A DNA stretch of 59,235 nt from Burkholderiales bacterium. Lineage in GTDB: Bacteria; Pseudomonadota; Gammaproteobacteria; Burkholderiales; Burkholderiaceae_C. Within the stretch, counting starts at the first letter, position 1. Each line of letters opens with the position of its first letter. Shown piece after piece: positions 7,651 through 22,006 of this stretch. Where the stretch lies: contig RXJW01000083.1 of assembly GCA_003963005.1 (NCBI GenBank), positions 1 through 59,235 on the forward strand, read 5' to 3'. Position numbers and translations under genes: made by a program. Under the pieces are notes generated by a model. The model saw nothing but the letters and a program-made list of their open reading frames with translations, had not been told where the DNA came from and did no database searches.

Positions 7651-9591
7651 ATGTTGATGATGCCCACGCCACCCGACGACGGTGCCAGCCAGGCGAATCT
7701 GGCCGCCGCCTCAGGCCTTGGGGCGAGCGCCGATCCCTTTGCCGTGCTGGCCGAAACGGCGCCGCTCGGCGTGTTTCGCACCGACACGGCCGGGGGTTTT
7801 ACCTACACGAATGCAGGCTGGCAGGCGGCCAGTGGGCTGAGTGCTGCGCAAAGCCTGGGCGACGGCTGGGCCGCCACGGTGCAGCCCGAGGACCGGGCCT
7901 GGGTGCTGGACCACTGGCGCCGCAGCGTCGAGCGCCGGGAACCGTTCGAGATGCGCTACCGGGGCCGGCGCGATGGCAGCGTGCGCCAGTTCTGGGTGCG
8001 AGCACGTCCGCTGGTGTCGGCCGGGGGAGCGCTCGCGGGGTATGTGGGGGTGGTCGAGGACGTGACGGATCGGATCACCGCTGAACGCGAATTGCGCGAC
8101 AGCAAGGCGCTGCTGGACCGCACCGGCCGTGTCGCTGGCATCGGCGGCTGGAGCCTGGACCTGCAGACTGAAGAGCTGGTGTGGAGCGACCAGACCTGCC
8201 GCATCCACGATGTGGAGCCCGGTTATCGCCCGAGCCTGCAGGAGGCCTTCAGCTACTACAAGCCCGAAGCGCGTCCGGTCATCGAGGCCGCCCTGCGCCG
8301 TGGCGTGGCCCACGGTGAGCCCTGGAGCCTCGAGCTGCCCCTGGTGACGGCCAAGGGGCGCGAGATCTGGGTGCTGTCCCAGGGCCAGGTCGACTGGCAG
8401 GACGGCGTACCGGTGCGGCTGGTGGGCGCCTGCCAGGACGTGACTGAACACCATCGGGCCGCGGTCGAGCTGGAGCACAACCGCCAGCGGCTGCGGGCGC
8501 TGTACGAGTCCACGCCGGCGCTGATGCACTCGGTCGATGCCGCGGGCCGGGTGCTCAGCGTCTCCAACCGCTGGCTGGACCGCCTGGGCTACAAGCGCCA
8601 GCAGGTCATCGGACGTTCCCTGGAAGATTTCATGACGCCCGCCTCGGCACGCCAGCTCCGCGAGGTCTACCGCCCGGCCATGTGGCGCGATGGCCAGGTC
8701 TCGGATTGCGCGCTTCAGTTGATCACCGTCGATGGACGCCTGCGGGACGTGCTGATTTCTGCGGTGGCTGAATACACGCCGGAGGGACAGCCCCTGCGGG
8801 CACTCGCCCTGGTGGACGACATCACCGAAGACCTGCAGCGCCAGGCCGAACTGGCCCACGAGCAGCAGATGCGCCGCCAGACTGAGCGGCACGTGCAGGA
8901 GCTCGACCAGCTGCTGCGCGAGCGCTCCGAGATGCTCGACGTGCTGGCCCACGAGGTGCGCCAGCCGCTGAACAACGCCAGCGCCGCGCTGCAGAGCGCC
9001 GCGCTCAGCCTGGCAGGCCAGGGCGAACGTGAGGCGCAGATGCGGCTGACCCGGGCACAGGCCGTGCTCAGCCAGGTGCTGGCCGGCGTGGACAACACGC
9101 TGGCGGCGGCCAGCCTGCTCGCCGGCGGCGGCCGCATCGCCCGCGAAGATGCGGACATCGACACCCTGCTGGCTGTGAGCATCGCCGACCTGCCGCGCGA
9201 ACAGCGCGGGCGCATCGTGGTGCACCGCCACACCGCCACCCGCACAGCGCTGATGGACATGAGCCTGATGCGCCTGGCGCTGCGCAACCTGCTGTCCAAC
9301 GCGCTGAAGTACGCACCCGGTGCCAGCACCGTGGCGCTGCATGTGATGGACTTCGACGAGCCCCCGGCCCTGCAGCTGGAAGTGGCCGACGCCGGCCCGG
9401 GCATTCCGCGCGAGCTGCTGCCGCGCCTGTTCACACGCGGCGCGCGCGGCAGTGCCGGGGCGGAATCCACCCACGGACTCGGCCTGTACATCGTGCGCCG
9501 CGTGATGGACATGCACGGGGGTAACGCCGAGCTGTTGCGCACCGGCCCCTTGGGGACGGTCATGAGACTCACGCTGCCGCAAGCCGACTAG
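7651..9591 (+). CDS. Soluble triple-PAS sensor histidine kinase
   Basis: No transmembrane segment is visible. Three PAS regions follow one another at about residues 20-150, 155-275 and 285-410, each of the first two ending in a PAC-like V.DVT...E motif. A coiled coil leads to a HisKA region with HEVRQPLNN (His434), then a HATPase domain with N box LRNLLSNALKYAP, ADAGPGIP and HGLGLYIV. The HEVRQPL phosphorylation box differs from HEIRTPMN of the next three kinases. The start ATG at 7651 is a choice among clustered ATGs (7651, 7657, 7660) with no clear ribosome site; it lies only 49 nt from the divergent sigma start. There is no receiver domain. The next gene begins 33 nt downstream, so it is probably the first gene of the long operon. 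Its partner regulator is not fixed by position; the OmpR-type protein at 23701 is one candidate. Confidence 0.9.
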   Translation: MLMMPTPPDDGASQANLAAASGLGASADPFAVLAETAPLGVFRTDTAGGFTYTNAGWQAASGLSAAQSLGDGWAATVQPEDRAWVLDHWRRSVERREPFEMRYRGRRDGSVRQFWVRARPLVSAGGALAGYVGVVEDVTDRITAERELRDSKALLDRTGRVAGIGGWSLDLQTEELVWSDQTCRIHDVEPGYRPSLQEAFSYYKPEARPVIEAALRRGVAHGEPWSLELPLVTAKGREIWVLSQGQVDWQDGVPVRLVGACQDVTEHHRAAVELEHNRQRLRALYESTPALMHSVDAAGRVLSVSNRWLDRLGYKRQQVIGRSLEDFMTPASARQLREVYRPAMWRDGQVSDCALQLITVDGRLRDVLISAVAEYTPEGQPLRALALVDDITEDLQRQAELAHEQQMRRQTERHVQELDQLLRERSEMLDVLAHEVRQPLNNASAALQSAALSLAGQGEREAQMRLTRAQAVLSQVLAGVDNTLAAASLLAGGGRIAREDADIDTLLAVSIADLPREQRGRIVVHRHTATRTALMDMSLMRLALRNLLSNALKYAPGASTVALHVMDFDEPPALQLEVADAGPGIPRELLPRLFTRGARGSAGAESTHGLGLYIVRRVMDMHGGNAELLRTGPLGTVMRLTLPQAD

Positions 9592-9624
9592 ACTCGCCGG
9601 GCCTCAGCTTCGCTCTTGCCCGCG

Positions 9625-15947
<6,323 letters not shown>

Positions 15948-15951
<4 letters not shown>

Positions 15952-18107
15952 CCGACCCGGCAGCCCCGCAGCGCCTGGCCGAGGTCAAGGCCCGGCTGCA
16001 GGAGCGCGAGGCCGAACTGGCGGCCAGCGCCGAAATCCTTCGGGTCATCAGCCGCTCGGCCTCGGATGCGCGACCGGTGTTCGACGCCATCGTCGAGAGT
16101 TGCCGGCACCTCTTTCGCGTCAACGATGCCGGCATCGGCGTCATCCATGACGACGGCATGGTGCGCCTGGAGGCCCACGTGGGCGACAGCGAGGAGAGCC
16201 GCCGCCTCGTGGCGGCCTACTACCCGGTGCCCGTGGCGCTGTCGATGCAGGGCCTGGCCGTCAAGCGCCGCGCCGTGCTGCACTACCCCGATGTGCTCCA
16301 TGGCGAGCACGTGCCCTGGGGCCTGCGCCAGATCGCGCAGGACATCGGCCGCAACTACGCCTGCGCGGTGGTGCCCATCCTCTGGGACGAGCAGGGCATC
16401 GGTGCCCTGCACGTCACGCGTTTCGCGGCGGATGGGGTGGCGCTGCAGCCTTTCGAGCCCGCCGAGATCGCGCTGCTGGCCACGTTCGCCGACCAGGCCG
16501 CCATCGCGATCCAGAATGCCCGGCTTTTTCACGAGGCCCAGCAGGCGCGTTCCGCGGCGGAATCGGCCAACCAGGCCAAGAGCGCCTTCCTCGCCACGAT
16601 GAGCCACGAGATCCGCACGCCGATGAATGCGGTCATCGGCATGAGCGGGCTGCTGCTGGACACGCGGCTGGATGCCGAGCAGCGCGAGTTTGCAGCCACC
16701 ATCCGGGACAGCGGCGAGGCGCTGCTGACGATCATCAACGACATCCTCGATTTCTCGAAGATCGAGGCGGGCCGCATGGACATCGAGGCGCAGCCCTTCG
16801 ACCTGCGCGATTGCGTGGAGTCGGCGCTCGATCTGGTCGCGCCCCGGGCGGCGCAGAAGCGTCTGGACCTGGCCTATGTCTTCGAGGGCGAGGTGCCGAC
16901 GGGCATCAACGGGGATGTGACCCGGCTGCGTCAGGTGCTGCTCAACCTGCTGTCCAACGCCGTCAAGTTCACCGACGCCGGCGAAGTGGTGCTCAGCGTG
17001 AAGGCGCGACCGCGGGGCGATGTGTTCGAGCTGCACTTCACCGTGCGAGACACCGGCATCGGCATGGACGCGGCAGGCCTGGCCAAGCTGTTCCAGAAGT
17101 TCAGCCAGGCGGATGCCAGCACCTCCCGCAAGTACGGCGGTACGGGCCTGGGGCTGGCGATCTCGCGCCTGCTGGCGGAGCTGATGGGCGGCGCGATGTG
17201 GGCCACGAGCGATGGGCCGGGGCGAGGTGCCAGCTTCCATTTCACGATCGAGGCGCCTGCTGCAGAACCGCAGACGCTGACCCGCCCGGTCCTGATCGAC
17301 CCGCTGCCCGGGCTGAAGGGCCGGCGGGTGCTGGTGGTGGACGACAACGCGACCAACCGCCGCATCCTGTCGCTGCAGCTCGCCAAATGGGGCCTGGTGC
17401 CGCGCGACACCGAAGTCGGCGACCAGGCGCTGGACTGGCTGCAGGCCGGTGAGGCCTTCGACCTGGCCATTGTCGACATGCACATGCCGGGCATGGATGG
17501 CCTGACGCTGGCCCGCCGGCTGCAGGCCCTGGCGCCTGCCTTGCCGCGCGTGCTGTTCAGCTCCCTGGGCCGCAAGGAAGTGGGCGACGGGGCCGACGAG
17601 TTCGCGGCATACCTGCACAAGCCGCTGCGGCAGAGCCAGCTGCACGACACGCTGCTGGGGCTGCTGGCGGATCGGCCGGCCGTGCGTGACGCCCCACCGG
17701 CCGCGCCGCGCCCTGACGCCTCGCTGTCGGCGCGGCATCCGCTGCGCATCCTGCTGGCCGAGGACAACGTCGTGAACCAGAAGCTCGCGCTGCGGCTGCT
17801 GCAGCAGATGGGCTACCGGGCCGATGTGGCGGCCAACGGCATCGAAGTGCTGGAGGCCCTGCAGCGCCAGACCTACGACCTGATCCTGATGGATGTGCAG
17901 ATGCCCGAGATGGACGGCCTGGAGGCCAGCCGCCAGATCATCCGGCACTGGGGTGGCGACCGGCCTCACATCGTGGCCATGACGGCCAATGCCATGCAGG
18001 GGGATCGGGAAACCTGCCTGGCAGCCGGGATGGACGACTATGTGACCAAGCCGATCCGCGTGGAGCTGCTGGCCCGGGCCTTGCAAGCCACGCCGGTGCG
18101 GTCATGA
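15948..18107 (+). CDS. Soluble GAF hybrid histidine kinase with two receivers
   Basis: The start is the ATG at 15948, overlapping the previous stop as ATGA and preceded by AAGGAGG at 15937-15943. The 719-aa product has an N-terminal coiled coil, a GAF domain (about 25-185; it ends [15 protein letters not shown], a usual GAF exit), HisKA with [10 protein letters not shown] (His220), HATPase ([21 protein letters not shown]), and two receivers with Asp510 ([10 protein letters not shown]) and Asp649 ([11 protein letters not shown]). No membrane segment is present. The C-terminal receiver is almost identical to that of the first hybrid kinase. A 72-nt gap follows before the Hpt gene. That gap contains a GGTGGCT/AGCCACC inverted repeat (18111-18117 and 18145-18151), which may modulate expression across this junction. 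Confidence 0.93.
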
Positions 18108-18179
18108 TGGGGTGGCTTTCAGCCAGTAAAAACAGCGGTATGCCAGCCACCACGGCGGTGCGCGGCCTAGGGGGTAGCC

Positions 18180-18521
18180 ATGACGGTGATCGATGACGAG
18201 GTGTTTGCAGCGCTCGTGGACAGCGCCGGGGCAGACTTCATCCCGGAGCTGATTGACTCGTTCCTGGAAGACGCGCCGCAAGGACTGGCGGCGCTGCGGT
18301 CGGCGCTGGATGCCGGCGATGCGGTCGCCTTCAGGCGTGCGGCGCATTCGCTCAAGAGCAACGGCAGCACCTTCGGCGCCACCGCCTTCGCCGAGTCCGC
18401 GCGCGCGCTGGAGCACACGCCGCTGGAGGCGCTCGGCGACGCCGCGCTCGCGCAGGTCGAGGCCTTGACCGCCGCCTACGATGCCGTCGCCGCCGCCCTG
18501 AAGGAGCGCCGCCATGCGTGA
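18180..18521 (+). CDS. Stand-alone histidine phosphotransfer (Hpt) protein
   Basis: The 113-aa, all-helical product has the Hpt signature AAHSLKSNGSTFGA with His56 as the expected phospho-acceptor, preceded by the usual FIPELIDSFLEDAP helix. Known: Hpt proteins shuttle phosphate from the receiver of a hybrid kinase to the receiver of an output protein. Here it lies directly after three hybrid kinases that lack a fused Hpt and directly before a receiver-cyclase whose start overlaps its 3' end (18514 against 18521). That position is the main reason to infer that it is the shared relay node of this operon. Confidence 0.93.
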   Translation: MTVIDDEVFAALVDSAGADFIPELIDSFLEDAPQGLAALRSALDAGDAVAFRRAAHSLKSNGSTFGATAFAESARALEHTPLEALGDAALAQVEALTAAYDAVAAALKERRHA

Positions 18522-19557
18522 CCGTCGAGCCAAGCGCGCGCGCATCCTGCTCGTCGAGGACAACCGGGTCAACCGGCTGCTGCTGGCCCGCCACGTCGAG
18601 CTGCTGGGTCACCAGGTCGAGGCGGTCGAGGACGGCCTCGCTGCCCTGGAGCGCGTACAGCAGGAGCCCTTCGACCTGCTGCTCGTGGACATCCACATGC
18701 CGGGCATGGACGGTTTCGAGCTGCTGGAGCGGCTGCGGGCCAGCCCGGAACTCAGCGAGCTGCCGGTCATCGTGACCTCCGCCGTCGAGGGCCTGGACAG
18801 CGTGGTGCGCTGCATCGAGCTGGGCGCCGAGGACTACCTGCACAAGCCGGTCAACCTCGTGCTGCTGAAGGCGCGCATCAATGCGAGCCTGGAGCGCAAG
18901 CGGCTGCGTGACCAGCAGCGCGAGCTGGTGCGGCGCTTCGCGACGCGCGAGGTGGCCGCCGAGCTGGAAGCCGAGGGCTTTGCGCTGGGCGGCCGCAAGG
19001 TGCAGGCGACCGTGATGTTCTGCGACATCCGCGGCTTCACGACCCTGGTCGAGTCGCAGCCGCCGGAAGAGATCATCGAGCTGCTGAACACCTACTACAC
19101 ACTGATGTTCGCCGCCATCAACGGCCACGGCGGCGTCGTCAACCAGATGATCGGCGACGGCCTGATGGCGGTGTTCGGGGCGCCGCAGAAGCTGGAGTTG
19201 CCGGGTCGCTGTGCGGTGATGGCGGCCGCCGAAATGATCGAGATGGTGGCGCAGTTCAGCGAGGAGCAGCGCACGGCCGGCCGCCCGGAAGTGTGCATCG
19301 GTGTCGGCATCGCCAGCGGCGACGTGGTGGCGGGCTACACGGGCACGCGGCAGCGCGCGACCTACACCTGCATCGGCGACGCGGTGAACGTGGCGGCGCG
19401 GCTGGAGGCGCACACCAAGGTCTCCGGCCACGCGGTGCTGTTCGATGCCAGCACGCGCGAGCAGCTCGGCGACAGCCTGCCCAGCGAGCCGCTGGGCCCC
19501 GTGCAGCTCAAGGGCAAGACCGCCACGGTCGACGTGTTCGGGCTGAGCCTCACATGA
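18514..19557 (+). CDS. Response regulator fused to a class III adenylate/guanylate cyclase
   Basis: 347 aa. The receiver (about 9-125) has ILLVEDN, Asp59 in LLLVDIHMPGMDG and Lys111 in LHKPVN. A short helical linker (RDQQRELVRRFATREVAAEL) leads to a class III cyclase domain (about 163-345). Both metal-binding aspartates are present: Asp171 in MFCDIRGFT and Asp215 in MIGDGLMAVFG. Asn292 and Arg296 in VNVAARLE match the transition-state residues. The base-selecting positions look unusual: Gln211 where adenylate cyclases have Lys, and Thr285 where they have Asp or Thr. The product may be cAMP, but this cannot be asserted. The gene overlaps the Hpt gene upstream and the phospholipase gene downstream (ATGA). 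Inference: phosphorylation through the Hpt switches cyclic nucleotide synthesis. Confidence 0.92.
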   Translation: MRDRRAKRARILLVEDNRVNRLLLARHVELLGHQVEAVEDGLAALERVQQEPFDLLLVDIHMPGMDGFELLERLRASPELSELPVIVTSAVEGLDSVVRCIELGAEDYLHKPVNLVLLKARINASLERKRLRDQQRELVRRFATREVAAELEAEGFALGGRKVQATVMFCDIRGFTTLVESQPPEEIIELLNTYYTLMFAAINGHGGVVNQMIGDGLMAVFGAPQKLELPGRCAVMAAAEMIEMVAQFSEEQRTAGRPEVCIGVGIASGDVVAGYTGTRQRATYTCIGDAVNVAARLEAHTKVSGHAVLFDASTREQLGDSLPSEPLGPVQLKGKTATVDVFGLSLT

Positions 19558-21383
19558 CCGAGGGCTACCACGACCGCCTGCTGGGCGACCTGCTGGCCCA
19601 GGCCTTCGGCGAACTCGATGCCGACACCCTCGCGGTGCTGCGCGAGCAGCTGAGCTGGGTGGAGGTGGCCGGCGGGCAGACCCTGATGCAGCAGGGTGAG
19701 CCGGGCGACTCCATGTACCTGTCGGTCAGTGGCCGGCTGCGGGCCTATGTGAGCCAGGATGGCGAGGCCGCGCGCATGGTGCGCGAGATGGGCCGGGGCC
19801 AGGTCATCGGGGAGATGAGCCTCTACACCGATGCGCCGCGCTCCGCGACGGTCGTCGCCATCCGCGATTCCGTGCTGGTGCGGCTGGACAAGGCCCAGTT
19901 CCTGCGCCTGATCGAGCAGCAGCCCCGTGTCGGCGTGGCCTTGACGCGCCAGATCGTGCATCGCCTGCAGACCGAGCATGCGCCGGCACCCTTTGCCGCC
20001 CCGGTCGTGCAGGCGCTGCTGCCGATCTCGCCGGGCGTCGATGCCGCGGGGCTGGCGCAGGGCCTGGCGCGGGAGCTGGCGCGCTTCGGCCGCGTGCGTG
20101 TGCTGGATGCCGCCGCCGTGCAGGCGGCCGTCGGCCCGGGCGGCGACGACAGCGAGCGCTATCGGCAGGTGTCGCTCTGGCTGGATGAAGTCGAGTCGGC
20201 CCATGACTACGTGCTGCTCGTTGCCGACGACGGGCCCACGCCCTGGACGCAGCGCTGCTGCCGCCACGCCGATGAGGTGCTGCTGCTGGCCGATGCCGCG
20301 CAGGCGCCTGTCGTGCACGTGAGCGAGCGGCAGTGCCTGGTGGAGCGCCCGCCGCGCACCGAGGCGGCGGAAATCCTCGTGCTGCTGCACGCCGCGGACA
20401 CTGTGGCGCCGCGAGGCACGGCCGCCTGGCTGGCGCGGCGGCCGGTGGCGGATCACTTCCACGTGCGGCCGGCGTTGCCGCGCGACGTGGCACGCCTGGC
20501 CCGGCTGCAGGCGCGGCGGGCTGTCGGTCTGGTGCTGGCGGGGGGCGGTGCGCGGGGCTTTTCTCACCTGGGCTTGCTGCGGGCGCTGCAGGAGGCGGGC
20601 GTCGAGGTGGACTGCGTGGGCGGCACGAGCATGGGCTCGGTGATGGCGGCACTGGCTGCGGCCGACCAGCCGCTGGACCGTGTGATGGACGTGGCGCGCG
20701 CAGCCTTCCGGGTGAACCCGACGGGTGACTTCAACCTGCTGCCGCTCATCTCGCTGATCCGGGGCCAGCGCCTGCGCACCGCGCTGGACCGGGCGCTGGG
20801 CAGCCTGGTCGGGGCCGACGCGGGCATCGAGGATCTGTGGAAGCCGTTCTACTGCATCGCCACGAACTACTCGCAGGCGTCCGAGGCGCTGCTCACGCAC
20901 GGCCGCCTGGAGCGGGCGCTGCGGGCGAGCACGGCCATCCCTGGCGCCTTGCCGCCGGTCATCCTCGACGGCGACCTGCTCTGCGATGGTGGCAGCTTCA
21001 ACAACTTTCCGGTCGACGTCATGCGGGCCCGGCGGGGCGTGGGCATCGTGATCGGTGCCGATCTCAGTCTGCACAAGGCCCGCAAGCTCGAGTTCGACGA
21101 GGTGCCCAGCCCCTGGGCGCTGCTGCGTGACCGCTGGCGCCCGCGTGGCCGGCGCCGCTACCGGCTGCCGGCGCTGTCGGCCTACCTGCTGAACGCCACC
21201 ATCCTGTACAGCGCCTCGCGCCGCCGTGCGGCGCGCGCAGCCTGCGACGTGTACTTCAATCCTCCGCTGGAGCGGGTCGGGCTGCTGGCCTGGCAGCGCT
21301 TCGATGCCATCGTCCAGCAGGGCCACGCCCATGCGCTGGAGGTCCTGGCCCAACCCCTTGTCCGTTCCCGGCTGAACCCATGA
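19554..21383 (+). CDS. Cyclic-nucleotide-binding patatin-like phospholipase (NTE-like)
   Basis: Start ATG 19554 overlaps the cyclase stop. 609 aa. Residues 15-135 are a cyclic-nucleotide-binding domain with a phosphate-binding cassette IGEMSLYTDAPRSAT containing the conserved Glu87 and Arg96. Residues about 150-300 resemble the linker of neuropathy target esterase, including WTQRCCRHADEVLLL. Residues about 322-545 are a patatin hydrolase: oxyanion loop GGGARGFSHLG, nucleophile Ser359 in GTSMG, catalytic Asp478 in CDGGS. Known: NTE/RssA-type enzymes hydrolyse phospholipids or lysophospholipids at membranes. Inference: the enzyme is the effector of the co-encoded cyclase, with lipid hydrolysis gated by the bound nucleotide. 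Its own stop overlaps the next start. Confidence 0.93.
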   Translation: MTEGYHDRLLGDLLAQAFGELDADTLAVLREQLSWVEVAGGQTLMQQGEPGDSMYLSVSGRLRAYVSQDGEAARMVREMGRGQVIGEMSLYTDAPRSATVVAIRDSVLVRLDKAQFLRLIEQQPRVGVALTRQIVHRLQTEHAPAPFAAPVVQALLPISPGVDAAGLAQGLARELARFGRVRVLDAAAVQAAVGPGGDDSERYRQVSLWLDEVESAHDYVLLVADDGPTPWTQRCCRHADEVLLLADAAQAPVVHVSERQCLVERPPRTEAAEILVLLHAADTVAPRGTAAWLARRPVADHFHVRPALPRDVARLARLQARRAVGLVLAGGGARGFSHLGLLRALQEAGVEVDCVGGTSMGSVMAALAAADQPLDRVMDVARAAFRVNPTGDFNLLPLISLIRGQRLRTALDRALGSLVGADAGIEDLWKPFYCIATNYSQASEALLTHGRLERALRASTAIPGALPPVILDGDLLCDGGSFNNFPVDVMRARRGVGIVIGADLSLHKARKLEFDEVPSPWALLRDRWRPRGRRRYRLPALSAYLLNATILYSASRRRAARAACDVYFNPPLERVGLLAWQRFDAIVQQGHAHALEVLAQPLVRSRLNP

Positions 21384-22006
21384 TCGACGCCCTCCCCAAC
21401 GTCCTCGGCTTCATCGGCGCCGCGCTGATGCTCGCCAGCTACCTGATGAAAAGCATGCTGCCGCTGCGGATTGCAGCGCTGACGGCCTGTGGCTTCCTCG
21501 TGGCCTACGGCGCGCTGAAGCCCGCCCTGCCCACGCTGCTGCTGTACGGCGCCCTCATCCCGATCAACATCAAGAAGACGCTGCAGATCCGCAAGCTCGT
21601 GAAGTCCATCGAGCTGGCGCGGGCGGACACGCCGGTGTCGGAATGGCTGCTGCCGCACATGCATCGCCGCACGGTGACGGCCCACACGACCCTGTGGCGC
21701 CAGGGTGATGCCGCCACCGAGATGCTCTACCTGGAAAGCGGTACGCTGCGGCTGGCCGAATACGACGAGACGCTGCAGCCTGGCAGCCTCGTCGGCGAAA
21801 TCGGCCTGTTCGCTCCGGACAACCGGCGCACGCTCACGCTGGAGGCGGTGAGCGACTGTGTCGTCTACAGCCTGACCGCCGAAGAGATGGCACTGCTTTA
21901 CTACCAGAACCCCAAGCTCGGATTTCACGTGATGCGCCTGATCGTTGCGCGGCTGATGCGCGATGTGCAGCGCCACCGGCCTGCGGACGCGCCTGCTGCC
22001 GCATGA
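21380..22006 (+). CDS. Small membrane protein with cyclic-nucleotide-binding domain
   Basis: 208 aa, starting at the ATGA overlap with the phospholipase gene. Residues 5-65 hold two or three hydrophobic helices (LGFIGAALMLASYLMKSM; IAALTACGFLVAYGAL; TLLLYGALIPINI). Residues about 85-195 are a cyclic-nucleotide-binding fold with a cassette VGEIGLFAPDNRRTLT containing Glu140 and Arg149/Arg150. There is no helix-turn-helix, so it is not a CRP-type regulator, and no pore or enzyme domain is visible. Known relatives are annotated only as cyclic nucleotide-binding proteins. From its place I infer a second, membrane-located reader of the nucleotide made by the cyclase two genes upstream, perhaps a partner that recruits or regulates the phospholipase. 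Function otherwise unknown. Confidence 0.85.
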   Translation: MIDALPNVLGFIGAALMLASYLMKSMLPLRIAALTACGFLVAYGALKPALPTLLLYGALIPINIKKTLQIRKLVKSIELARADTPVSEWLLPHMHRRTVTAHTTLWRQGDAATEMLYLESGTLRLAEYDETLQPGSLVGEIGLFAPDNRRTLTLEAVSDCVVYSLTAEEMALLYYQNPKLGFHVMRLIVARLMRDVQRHRPADAPAAA

